From positions 62,001 to 126,000 of the forward strand of contig CAJQUN010000428.1 in assembly GCA_907163345.1 (NCBI GenBank): 64,000 bases of DNA, written 5' to 3'. The first letter of the stretch is position 1. Each line of letters begins with the position of its first letter. The DNA is from Haberlea rhodopensis (lineage: Eukaryota; Streptophyta; Magnoliopsida; Lamiales; Gesneriaceae). The notes beneath the pieces are model-generated. The model saw nothing but the letters and a program-made list of their open reading frames with translations. It did not search any database and was not told where the DNA came from. This document shows, one piece after another, positions 10,120 to 20,995 of the stretch. The position numbers and the translations under genes are program-made.

Positions 10120-12499
10120 ATTATCCCCCACTAATAAAATTTCATCCTCGAAATTTGCACAGGCGTACTCCACGTACCGCCGAGACCACACAATCCAAAC
10201 GTATCTACATTGTCAAGTCATGAACATATCATGAACGACTCACCAACCGAGAGGACACCGACCTCGCACCAAAACCTGGAATGGAGTAAATCTCCCAGAT
10301 CATACAAAAGAACGTCAGCATATACCGATGCTAACCACCCAAAAGCAGTCGGTCAACTCTAACTGCCAGCTACTCGAATCATCCATGATTCCAACATAGA
10401 TATCACCCCAATGATATCTCTATGACATAGCCAACGATGTTAAACATGCATCGTTACCAAAGAAACTACCAGTACACAACAGTGTACCTAATCTACATCC
10501 GGTTTTCACTTTCCAAATACATCTCCATCAGAGGAGTAGTTGCACCACTTAGCAACACGGATCGGGCAACTCACGGCCACCGATCAACACAGAACACATC
10601 TTCAAAGATGTCTACATCCGTGTGTCCCAAGAAATCTCATCTTGGTCCAAACACATTATCGAGACTCCTCAAGGTCTCAAGTTCCACAGAGGACATGCAA
10701 GACAAACTATTGCATTCTCGCCATCTGTGTCGACAATGACACTCAACAAATCCGATACTGGCCATCCCTCGTTTACCCTAGGATTCAACAATCCTTACAC
10801 AGGGAGCCTATCGAATTATCCAGCAAGGAATTTCCATAACCCCAATATGACCATCCCTCCCTCAGAGGAAGTTAACCGAACCTCACGATCATTCCTCAGA
10901 ATACATCGTGCTATTGAGATTACCAATCTCAAGGTGCCAAAATCTCTCCCCAGAGATTCATCCATCCAAGCATACTAATCCGATGCTCGACAATAAAATG
11001 CTGGCATCCGTATACACACACCCGTATACATGCCAAAGCACCAATACCACATGCATACACAATGCACTCGGCTTGGGTATCTCTAATCATACCTACCAGC
11101 CCCAAAATATTGCTGTCAATCTTTAGTTATTCTCGCCAACGGAGAATGATGATTGATGAACCAACGATCAATGGTGTGATTCCAATATCAACACCACACA
11201 AACCGACTCATCGAATCTCTTAAGGATTCCCAATAGGTATATCAATAACGCCTTCCCCGTAAGGAAAGTGTCATGAACCATGACCCTCCAACCTCGAACC
11301 ATAGTTCGGAAAACCCGGATATATTTATACCAAAATATATCTCGAAACCAATAAAATACACAACCGAACCAGAATAGTGCATCCCTGGAACTACCATCAA
11401 TCCGAAATCCGTATACACAACTTATACTCATCTAATAACGCTCTGCACTAATACCATAGTGATCCACAAACCTTGAGCATCTCCCCAGAGACGTCTCCTC
11501 ATATGTCTCACCGGAAATATTATGCCATTACCCAGTCCAACACAGTAATGCTTACTATGGCTTATTCAAAATCAACCCATGATTGATACCAGCTATCTCC
11601 ATGGCAGTATATCCAAATCTCTCCAAGAGATACAATCAACATAGTAGTGTCACTCCACTAACTATATTCCACAATTCAGATTGTGCTTCCCCATTGCATT
11701 CCATGTGCAAAGATGCTCAACCAGAGCTAACAACGACTGTTGACACTCATGTTGGTACTCCCAACAAAACTGAGATGTCCCAATACAAGTCCCTCAAATT
11801 ATTTAATGTACAAACGTTCTCGTGAGGTATTCCTTGCCTCAAACCTCATGCCACATAGTGACTACAAGAGTCCACTATAAACCTACATCGTATCATCATA
11901 CGATTCACCAAACTCGGTTCCAACGGGCAGTATAATGGCTATCACAAGCACACAATAGCACTGCAACAATACCTGGCTAGCAAATCACTGTCTCCTTAGG
12001 TTTATACCAAACCTATCAACGTATCATACGTTTCATCACGGTACATCATACCGCACAATCAATTTGAGTAGTGGGTCATCACCCGATATTTCTAAAACTC
12101 CAAAGCACAATGGACATCCCGGTGTCCTTACTCAACCACAATGAAAACCTAATCCCTTAGGATTTATCCCACACCTTCATGTGTGGGTGTGACTATGTCC
12201 ACCATACGTCACATCGATACTTGCAAGTAGTTTCCTCAAGAACTACTCCTAACACCAGGCATTTGGCCATAGCCATCCCAACGAGTATACCCGAAGGTAC
12301 CACCTCAATGCGTGCTGTGGTACACTTACCTGTACGGCGCAACCAGTTATTCATCGAGTAAACCTGCTCGGCATAATGGTCTCGCCAACCGATGACGCAG
12401 ACACCACCCCGTGCCCACCATTGGCACTCAAATCTTACGACTAAATACATATTCCCAACTGTATTTTTCATCATAATGACGGCATCAGTCCACATAGAC

Positions 12500-12750
12500 C
12501 ATCTTCTATGTCATCGTCATCATGTGACGGTACCTGCCAACACATGACATATACAATATCATCGTCAACCACGTGACAGTATATGTCAATACATGACATT
12601 CATAATCCCATCGTCAAACACGTGACTGTACATGTCAATACATGACATCCATAATTTCATCGTCAAACACGTGACGATATATGTCAATACATGACATCCA
12701 TAATCCCATCGTCAAACACGTGACGTTACATGTCAACATATGACCTCAAC
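12500..12750 (-). repeat. TGTCA/TGACA and CGTCA/TGACG hairpin repeats in H
   Basis: About five degenerate units of about 60 bp contain CATCGTCAAACACGTGACG and ATGTCAATACATGACAT. Both are short inverted repeats with a 5-6 bp stem and a loop of 4-6 nt. They correspond to the array at 55283-55790 in G and to 35620-35700 in F. Confidence 0.75.
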
Positions 12751-13017
12751 AATAATGCTAACAAAACAGCAATATACCATAACTCATCGCTAATGTGATA
12801 GCGGCATACCTGTCTCCGTCGTCCAATAGCGGTACACAATCAGTACCCATCGCTCGAAGGTGGAACAATCCGAGCTATTAAATCAGCGGTATGAGCCCTC
12901 GCTATATAATCAGCGGCATGAAACATCGCTACGTAATCAGCGGCATGAACCCTCGCTATAGAATCAGCTGAATAGATCATTGCTATAGAACAAGCGGAAT
13001 GTACCATCGCTATATAT

Positions 13018-13622
13018 TTATCCTGCGGTGTGAACCATCGCCATAGACATAGCGGAATAAACCATCGCTATATATAGATACCCGGCGGCATGAACCATCG
13101 CCAATAGAATAGCGGAATGAGCCATCGCTATGAATACCCGGCGGCAAGAACCATCGCCAATAGAATAGCGGAATGAACCATCACTATGAATACCCGGCGG
13201 CATGAACCATCGCCAATAGAATAGCGGAATGAACCATCGCTATGAATATCCGGCGGCATGAACCATCGCCAATAGAATAGCGGAATGAACCATCGCTATG
13301 AATCCCGGCTGCATGAACCATCGCCAATAGAATAGCGGAATGAACCATCGCTGTGAATACCCGACGGCATGAACCATCGCCAACAGAATAGTGGAATGAA
13401 CCATCGCTATGAATACCCGGTGGCATGAACCATCGCCAATAGAATAGCGGAATGAACCATCGCTATGAATACCTTGTGGCATGAACCATCGCCAATAGAA
13501 TAGCGGAATGAACCATCGCTTTGAATACCCGACGGCATGAACCATCGTCAATAGAATAGCAGAATGAACCATCGCTATGAATACCCGACGGCATGAACCA
13601 TCGCCAATAGAATAGCGTCATG
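13018..13622 (-). repeat. 56-bp tandem array of paired mini-hairpins in H
   Basis: About ten units. Each unit has two stem-loops. On the minus strand these are ATAGCG-ATGGTTCATTC-CGCTAT and TTGGCG-ATGGTTCATGC-CGCC. The loops are nearly the same, while the second stem base pair is A-T in one and G-C in the other. The array at 34688-35290 in F is the same in the opposite direction with a 59-bp period. Confidence 0.9.
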
Positions 13623-14070
13623 ATATCCCTCGCTATAAAGCGGCAAATATCCCTCTTTGCTACTTCGCTTCGACATACCAGCGGCATAATATCCCTCGCT
13701 TAAGCGGAAATTATTCTTCATCGCTATCATATGACAGCGGAAAGCTCAACGCTTCGCCATATTAGAGGTATAATATCCCTCGCTATAAGCGGCAAATATT
13801 CTTCCTCGCGAAGGTATGATAGCGGCACCAATACTCCTCGTTTCGACATACCAGCGGCATCGAATGACCTCGCTTCAAATGTGACATGCGGCATTTACCA
13901 TTGCTTCAACATTTAGCGGCAAATATTCTTTCATCACTACGGTATGACAGTGGCAAGTATCATCGCTCTGACATGACAGCAGCATCATTGCTTCGACGTG
14001 ACAGCGGCATGTACCATCGCTTCAACACGACTGTGGCATCATCGCTTTGGCATGTCAGCGGCAATATCAG
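13623..14070 (-). repeat. Irregular GCGA...CCGC hairpin repeats in H
   Basis: Repeated blocks such as AGCGGCAAATATTC and CATCGCTTCGACATGACAGC are arranged so that AGCGA and CCGCT (minus strand) pair across 10-15 nt. The same block is found in Tekay-type LTRs (16976-17180, 46865-47070). Confidence 0.7.
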
Positions 14071-14074
14071 GAAT

Positions 14075-14180
14075 GTATCACTTTGTTCCACAGGCTCAAG
14101 AGGTACTCCCACGCACGTGCCACTTTGCCCCGTAGGCTCAAGAGGTGCCCATTGGATTCAAGAGGTGGTCCCCATTCCAC
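14075..14180 (-). repeat. CTCAAGAGGT / CACTTTG short repeats in H
   Basis: Three copies of a block with CACTTTG(T/C)(T/C)CC(A/G)(C/T)AGGCTCAAGAGGT-like sequence. The same block, inverted, occurs in G at 43340-43455 and 46015-46112, so it is a family feature of the interior. Confidence 0.65.
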
Positions 14181-14379
14181 ACAGTTTCATCCATATCCAT
14201 ATGACCTTGCAACCATCATGGTTAGCAACAACATATTCCAATTATGAAAACATATGATAAACGCACATAAGCAATATAGTTGTGTCACCCAACACTAACT
14301 ACCATCATGCATAAGTATGTGCTTCCCATTCCTATCAACATGTTCCTAGGCCCTCAACAGCCCCAAAGAGCAAACCACT

Positions 14380-14391
14380 GTTCTGATACCA
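14380..14391 (-). other. Primer-binding site of element H
   Basis: Minus strand TGGTATCAGAAC follows four bases after the 5' LTR end. It matches the initiator-Met tRNA complement TGGTATCAGAGC with one mismatch. Confidence 0.8.
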
Positions 14392-14395
14392 CTAA

Positions 14396-16550
14396 TGTAA
14401 GGACCCCCTGTGCCCTTAACCCTCTATTAGTGTTTAACCCATGTATTTAGTGCATACAATCATGTAATCAGGTGAAAAGAAACCATGCTACCATAGCATA
14501 ACATACCAATAATAAAATTTCTTACATTATTCCACATAATGTCCACTTCCCCCAACCAAGTCCACATACATATCATGCACCCTTATAATACACTAACATG
14601 TTCTCAGTTCATTTAGCAATTCAATAAATAATTGCATGAGACCAATAAATGAAAAAAGAAGGGCCTACGCCCTTTATACAACTCATATACACATATAACA
14701 GTGCTCACATATGAGCATCAAAAGAGTGAATGTGTATTTAATGTATAAAGTACCCAACACGATAGTGTCACTGGCACTTCAGTCCTGGAAGTACCTCCAA
14801 TCAATAGCTCGAGCTCAACTCCAAAGCCATCGATGTACATATTCACCTGCCCCAACAGAGACAGCCCCCACACGTGGTGAGCATACCAATACCACCAATC
14901 CAATAAGCACAATAATACAATTCATAATTTACACAATGTAAAGACTATGAATATTAAAAGACACTCCTTGGATGGCATCATCCTCATCCGGGATCCTACG
15001 TTGTTCCTGTTGTCAAAATAACTGAAACCATCAAATCCCCAAAAGCCAGTTAATCATTACATTGATTAACAAATCCGTTCCCCATATACTGATACCATAA
15101 TCAATAAAATCAAATCATTAAACAATGATTACAGATATTCCATATATCTCACTAATAGTTCCATAGTTCTATTTCATCGCTCGCTCCACAATAGCTGCAT
15201 TTTAATCTCACGCACGCTAAACAGCAGCGACATCATAACCGATGTTCGCTCAATAGTGATATCATCCCAATCATTGCTCGCTCAAAAGCGGCATCATACA
15301 ATTCCCAGTATATATCTCCATTCATTGCAAATACAAATGATCATGCATTTCACAGTTGCAGTGATATGAAAGGCTATGCTCGTACGTTATACGTACCTTA
15401 TGATTCTGTAGTCCGAACCAAACCTTGAATGAGTCCCGCGACCCAATGAGTTATGTGTTAACACATAAATAACTCACAATTAAACACAAGCATGCAACCA
15501 CGTGCTCAAGCACGTTCACAACCTCCAAATCTATTATCAATCCATGACGATTAACCATTTTAAAAGACTTTGGGCTAAGCATGCATAATACCCAAAATAT
15601 TACATTTCAAGTGTACAAAGGTTAACCAATTACTCAATCGAGTATCCCAATTTTTATAATAATTAGGCTTCAACATTCCATTTTAAAAGTATAGCATTCC
15701 TAATGGAATGTAGACCTTGCCCCGAAAATCGGCTAATTAAACCACGATCAAAATCCCGACATTTTTCCAAAATTCGAAAAAACCCCTTTCTTCGAGCCGC
15801 GATCGATTGACGATTTCATCATGATCGATTGCGCAATTCAGTGGCGAAACAGAACACTCTCGCGATCGATCGCGAGTCTCCGTGATCGATCGCCAAACCC
15901 CTTGTGATCGATCGCTGAGACTTAGCGATCGATCGCCAGCACTGTGCATCTTCTCCAAATTTCAGAATCTCGTCGCGATCGATCGGCGCCAAGCCGCGAT
16001 CGATTGTGACCTACGATTTTCCAACAAACTCGAGCTTCAGTGGTGTTTTTGACACCCAAACTCAACACCAACACCCTTACAACTTAAACACCTCAAAAAC
16101 TCCATTTAAAACCAATCAAAATACCAAAAAAACAACTTTGGATTTTTAACCAAAAATCCCCAAATTTCAAATCCAACCCAACACCAAACCAAAATCCACG
16201 ATACTACTATCAAATATAGTACCAAGGCTCCAAAATACCAAGTCCTCCACAAATACATCATGACTCAATAAAAATCATCTGTTTTCAATAATTATCTCAC
16301 AAGCCTCAATTTTCCAATACCATCCCCAATACAAAGTACCCCGGACCCCAGATACCACCAAAAATCCAATTCCAAGGTTTTTCACCACGATGAGAATACA
16401 ATCTCAACCTTTGGATCCAACGATCCCAAATACCCAATTTAACATCCTCGGGTGTTCCAACACCGTAATTAATTCATAATTGCTAAAGTTAAAATCCATT
16501 GAGGATCATTACCACACCGGGGTTAACACTATTAATTTTCGGGCATCACA
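14396..16550 (-). repeat. 5' LTR of element H
   Basis: This is the partner of 7794-10119 and about 170 bp shorter. A deletion near 16210 removes the TATA box and leader present at 9595-9785. The GATCGATCG cluster is at 15790-16010 and the GTACGT-type inverted repeat at about 15380-15402. It ends with GGGCATCACA, then the duplication cttct. Confidence 0.85.
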
Positions 16551-16555
16551 CTTCT

Positions 16556-17716
16556 GCTCGGTACTAGCTTCACACGATCGATTGCTGATTACAGAATTTT
16601 GGAGTTTGGGCAGTGGGAACTCGCGATCGATCGGGGCTTGATGGCGATCGATCGCGAAATGCCAAATTATGAGTTTTTGGTTATTTTGATGGGATTTTGG
16701 TATTGGACTATTATTTGGCTTATAATATTGGATTGTGTGATTGTGTAGAGCCTTCTCAGGTGGCAATACAACCCAGGAGATAAAGTCCTACAACATTTCC
16801 ACATTTTGGAAGAAAGGTATGTAGTGAGACGTACGAGCATCGACGGTAAAATGTATTTTTACGTATTGGATTATGCATTATGGTTGCATACACATATTGG
16901 ATTATGCATTATGGTTGCATATACATATTGGATACATTGGTGCATGTTATTATAAGTCGAGGTTATATTCCAGTGATGAAGAATACTTGCCGTCTTCATG
17001 TCAAAGCGATGATAGAATACTTGCCGCTGTCATATTATAGGGATGAAGAATATTTGCCGCAGATATGTCAAAGCGAAGGATAATGCCGCTGTCATATTAT
17101 CACGAGGGATATTATGCCGCTAATATATCTAAGCGATGGGTATTAATGCCGCTGTCATGTCAACGCGAGGGGTATTATGCCAATGATATAATAAGACTTG
17201 GAAAATGGTTATCGATATTGATGCAACGGATGCATGTCATGACACACATTATTTGTATTATAATCTGTTGATTATGAATGTGATACAGGGACAACCAAAG
17301 TGAGCTTTTAAGTGCATAAAATACAGGAAGTGATTTGTATTTACGGTTATGAATTTTTATATCATAATCATGTTGTTGTGGATTTGGTCTATTATATGCT
17401 CATGGTATTGGGGTTGTTCCTGTAGGAGCTTTTTGGCACGGAGGGCTAAGGACCGGGTTGATGCGGTGAGCTTGTGACGAGTGCTATCAGTATAGAAGGA
17501 TAGGATTATTTTTGTATAGTCTCTACTCTAGAAGTAGTGTAAAGCTATAGCCTTAACATTCATTTTGCTTGGAATGTAATTAATCTTTTTTTGGAATTCT
17601 ATTTTTGGCGATGTAATCCTTAAGCTCGAGGTATCAACAAGAACCTTATACTCTGATTATGCATGTTTAGCTCTCATTATGCCTTTAATCCTCACTTACG
17701 GCAGCGAGGCCTTACA
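16556..17716 (+). repeat. 3' LTR of element A, right part
   Basis: It continues A's 3' LTR after H. In order: rest of the GATCGATCG cluster (16575-16655), the GTACGT-like motif and GACGTACGAGCATCGACGG (16818-16850), a TATTGGATTATGCATTATGG direct repeat (16862-16930), AGCGA...CCGCT hairpin units (16976-17180), ACAGGGACAACC and its distant partner GGTTGTTCCTG, the CTACTCTAGAAGTAG hairpin, and the terminal CCTTACA. Confidence 0.85.
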
Positions 17717-17897
17717 CGGGTTTTTGGAGCCTTGGTAGTATATATATACCAAGTGGACTCGGTATTCAATCAGTTGGCATTTCATTTCTCTCTCTCTCTC
17801 ACGTCTCACTCCTCCAATCCCCAACCCTTTCCCTTCCTTTTCCCTTGGAGCAAAATCGAGCAAGGCTCGATCTCGGAGTGAGATTTCTCAAAGATAA
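17717..17897 (+). repeat. 5' LTR of element G, left part
   Basis: It holds a TATA run (17739-17748) inside CTTGGTAG...ACCAAG, then a TC-rich leader (17787-17840), GAGCAAGGCTCGATCTCGG and the target bases gataa (17893-17897). It is collinear with 55920-56101. The LTR start is missing at the junction with element A. Confidence 0.85.
17735..17755 (+). promoter_or_regulatory. TATA box within an inverted repeat, G 5' LTR
   Basis: TATATATATA is bracketed by TTGGT and ACCAA. A TC-rich leader with CTCTCTCTCTC follows about 40 bases on, as in a plant core promoter with a pyrimidine patch. Element D cuts the transcript 150 bases downstream. Confidence 0.5.
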
Positions 17898-19401
17898 TGG
17901 TAGCGCTTATCGTGTACGCCCAAATTAACCCCACTCAATCCTCAAGATTGATAACAATAATGTAGTAGCGTGAGTAGAGATCGATCCCACGAGGAGGTGT
18001 GAATCTTTGTGTTAATGAAAATCAAAATCAAAACAATAAAAGATGGGGTTGTGAAGTTGAATTATACTAATTAAAATTAAAAACAAAGATTAACTAATGA
18101 AAGCAATTCTTGGTATCGGTCGACTCTTCCTTGGAATTATCATCGATTTCATCGATTCAGAAAAAAAACTCAATTTTACTTGAATATTCATCAATTGGAA
18201 ATCTAATTCCTCCCTTACCTTAATTGTATTCTAATAGAAAACAACATTCAATTCAACTCTTATCAAATCTTTAACCAAAACTACAGTCGTTAAGATTAAA
18301 TCAATGATAGTTTCAAAACTAGTAAGTTTGATGAATCTAATCAATAAAAACTACAGCCGTTAGAATTAATCATCCAATCGTTTTTCCTAAGAATTTAATA
18401 ACACCAACAGCATGCAATTATCAATCTTAGTTGCTTCGTAAATTAGAGGGATCAAACGATTCCGTATTTGATATCTAATTTAGCGTTAGATTTCATGCAA
18501 GTTACTAGGTTCAATCCAATAAACAAATACAACAATCATATCAATAAAATCAGAAAAACTCTTGATACTCAATAAAATTGATAATTAAAGCGTAAGAATC
18601 TCCCCAAGATAAATAAAATCCAAGGATTTGTCTTCCTCAACCAAGAATTAAAAACTAGCTAGACATAATCTAAGATAAAGCAATAAATAAAAACAAAGGA
18701 AAGAAAACTAATCCGATCTCCGCTCGTCGAGGTGTCAATCCCGTCTTCGTTTCGATCTTCGTAGCGTTCTTCAACAAAATTGAAAGAAAAAAATATAAAA
18801 CTAGTCTAAACTATTCTACCCTAACTATCTAGGTTGTTTTTAGTCTGATTTTCGTCCATATATGTATAGGGAGGCTGATGGAGTAGGTTAGAATCCATGT
18901 TGGAAGGAAAGAAATCAAGTTTTTACACTTTCCAAAACTCTTCTGGCGTAAATACGCGTAGAATGGCGTAGCTACGCCTACACATGCCGTAGCATTGGCG
19001 TAATTACGCCTAATAATGCGTAATTACGCCTGTCATCAATTGTTTCTGGCGAGTTTCGTATTTTGGCCGTAACTTTCTCGTCCGAACTCCGAATTCGATG
19101 AATCAGCTGTCCACGCGAAGATAACTCAAAGTTCTACAACTCTTTCATGCACCACATTTCCAAAACATTGCTCGAACATATTCAAATTTGAGGAGAAAGG
19201 AGCAACATGTGTCTTGGATTCTGGTTTTTCCTCTTTTCTTCAACTTTATTGCTTCTTTCATCATTTTAGCTTGATTTCTTCACATTTCCCTACATTTACA
19301 CAAATATACAATTAGATAGCATATGTATCAATTTATCCATCAAAATATACCAAATCGTAGACAATTAAGCGCAATAGATGTTTCTATTTCTAGTCACATC
19401 A
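17898..19401 (-). repeat. 3' LTR of element D
   Basis: About 1.5 kb, read on the minus strand as TGATGTGACTAG...CTACCA. It carries palindromes GGCGTAGCTACGCC (18965-18978) and GGCGTAATTACGCC (18997-19010) and a third partial copy (19017-19030). The 5' LTR lacks roughly 200 bp that this copy has (around 18465-18690), and several substitutions separate them. Confidence 0.9.
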
Positions 19402-20995
19402 AACACCCACATACTTAATCTTTACTCGACCTCGAGTAAATCAGACAAAACTATAATCTTTTTACTTTGGCTCATAGGTTCATAACAAACTAACTTGTTC
19501 TCACTTTTATGCCTCAACAATTTTAAACATGCATAGTAATGAAAGGCGGTGAAAAGTTAGCAGTGGAACAAGTTCAATCCCTAAACATTTTGTACCCAAC
19601 AAAGTGGTGAACGTGCGTGTGTGGTCATAAACAAGTGTCATGTACAAGTTATAGATCCAATTAATGTAAATTCATAATAGTTCAATTCATACACCAACAT
19701 AAGTATAGGCTCACTTGCACACTCTTCTCCACTATCTTAGCCACTTTGCAAACACAAATCAAGTAGGTCTTTATTAGCTTGTAGTGTGGCCTAGGTATTG
19801 GCTTATGAAAGCAAGGGTAAAGATATATCAAACAAGAGAGTATGATGATATGCACACTAAAAGCTTCTCTTCTTGCTTGAATTTTTCAAATTTTGTTTCA
19901 ACATTTTTCTTCTTTTGTGCCTTGGCTCCCCTTGGAGTCATATTTTTATCTATTTTCTCAAGGCATCCCTTTTCTTTCATGCATTTCATTCTTTTCCTTA
20001 TGAAGCTCACAAACATTTTAATCATTGAATACTTAAGTGCATGTGAATGAAACACATCATACTCCCTTCAAAGGTATGGATAGAACTCATATTTAGGCTC
20101 ATTAGGGAAGGACGATAAGCTAGTCAAAGAATGTCGAATGGTGGTTGTTTGTATTCTTAGCATACAACCATTCTTTTGTATTAAAGCTCAAACAGGGTAC
20201 TAGTGATTGATTTTCTTTACATGGTAGGCTTGAAAGGCTCAAACGCATCAAAGATTGCCTATATCACTTTCATGTTTGCAAGCAGTCTAGACATACACCT
20301 CAAAGAGCATGTAGTTAAGTTCTAGCATGTATTAGAGACTTCTTAAGACTATCACAAAGTTCACACAATCTTCACTAAGCTATGCACACTTCACAAGTCA
20401 TGACAATAATGTGCTCAAAATATTCAATTACTATGTCAAAGCAAAATTTGCATTAGAGTTCAAAGTGTTCCAAGGTTAACAATTCACCTATGTTCAAAAG
20501 CATGCATGATATCAATTAGGTTTCATCATGGGCTAGTGACTCTAAGCATGTGTTCATTACTAACTATGAGCTCAAAATTTTCAAAATTTTTTATTTTTTT
20601 ATATTTTTGAAATAGAAAAGCAATAACACACCACTAATCCCTCCCCCATACTTATATCTTACATTGTCCCCAATGTAAGGCAAAAATACAAGAAAAGAGA
20701 ATCTAACTACTAAAGCAAAAAAATAAATAAAAGGGAGAAATGAAACTAACTCCCCTTGGGTTGCCTCCCAAGCAGCGCCTCTATTTAACGTCGGTGGCCC
20801 GGCGCCAGTTCTCTCGCTTAAGGCGATGCCTATTCGCCTTGCACCTCTTGGAGGGTTTTTGTCTTTTCACTATGTTGCCTTCCTCCAAAGAAGTCAGTTG
20901 AGGTCGATCAAGATCTACTTCATGGCATCCTTTAACTTGTTGTCCCCTATGCTTGCCTTTGGGAATCTCATTCTGGTGAGATTACTTGTTATCCA
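19402..20995 (-). other. 3' noncoding region of element D
   Basis: It is similar in reverse to 272-1691 of element I, including the second purine block near 20640 and the GACGTTAAATAGAGGCGCTG block near 20775-20800. No pol frame. B is inserted at its upstream edge (duplication atcca, 20991-20995). An antisense frame is listed separately. Confidence 0.7.
19784..20050 (+). CDS. Antisense ORF in Tat-type 3' region (element D copy)
   Basis: This 88-codon frame is antisense to D. It shares FFFFCALAPLGVIFLSIF and SRH with the antisense frame at 1068-1286. The two differ at both ends, so only the Phe-rich core is kept. A membrane-like peptide is possible. It may equally be a by-product of conserved DNA. 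Confidence 0.35.
   Translation: MWPRYWLMKARVKIYQTREYDDMHTKSFSSCLNFSNFVSTFFFFCALAPLGVIFLSIFSRHPFSFMHFILFLMKLTNILIIEYLSACE

Larger units (their letters stand above)
10120..14395 (-). other. Noncoding interior of element H
   Basis: Nothing here resembles gag, protease, RT or integrase. The minus-strand end reads TTCGAGGATGAAATTTTATT then AGTGGGGGATAAT, the same layout as the polypurine tract of F. Blocks such as the GCACTCGGCTTGGGTATC region (11065-11085) recur in F near 36795 in the opposite direction. The part nearest the primer site (13000-14070) is made of hairpin repeats listed separately. Short frames here are either in tandem repeats or not shared with F or G. Confidence 0.7.
7794..16550 (-). 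mobile_element. Element H: non-autonomous LARD-like element
   Basis: It has two LTRs (7794-10119 and 14396-16550) with TG...CA ends, flanked by the 5-bp duplication cttct (7789-7793 and 16551-16555). It has an initiator-Met-type primer site and a polypurine tract. The 4.3-kb interior holds no recognisable gag or pol frame. The interior start, the tandem hairpin arrays and the end match elements F and G, so F, G and H are one family. The LTRs differ at many sites and by indels, so this is an older insertion than F. Confidence 0.9.
1907..17716 (+). mobile_element. Element A: decayed Tekay-type chromovirus, interrupted by H
   Basis: Parts in order: 5' LTR remnant (1907-2450), degraded primer site, gag to chromodomain (2622-7055), polypurine tract, then a 3' LTR (7101-7793 plus 16556-17716). 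The 3' LTR is split by element H. Without H the 3' LTR is about 1.85 kb, so the 5' LTR lacks about its first 1.3 kb. Because of that loss no target duplication can be read. Stops, frameshifts and deletions lie in every domain, so A is a dead element. Confidence 0.85.

Noticed and set aside
13018..13687. Several frames with repeated MPPGIHSDGSFRYSIGDGSC-like units
   Set aside because: They are translations of the 56-bp hairpin array. The similar array in F gives different frames.
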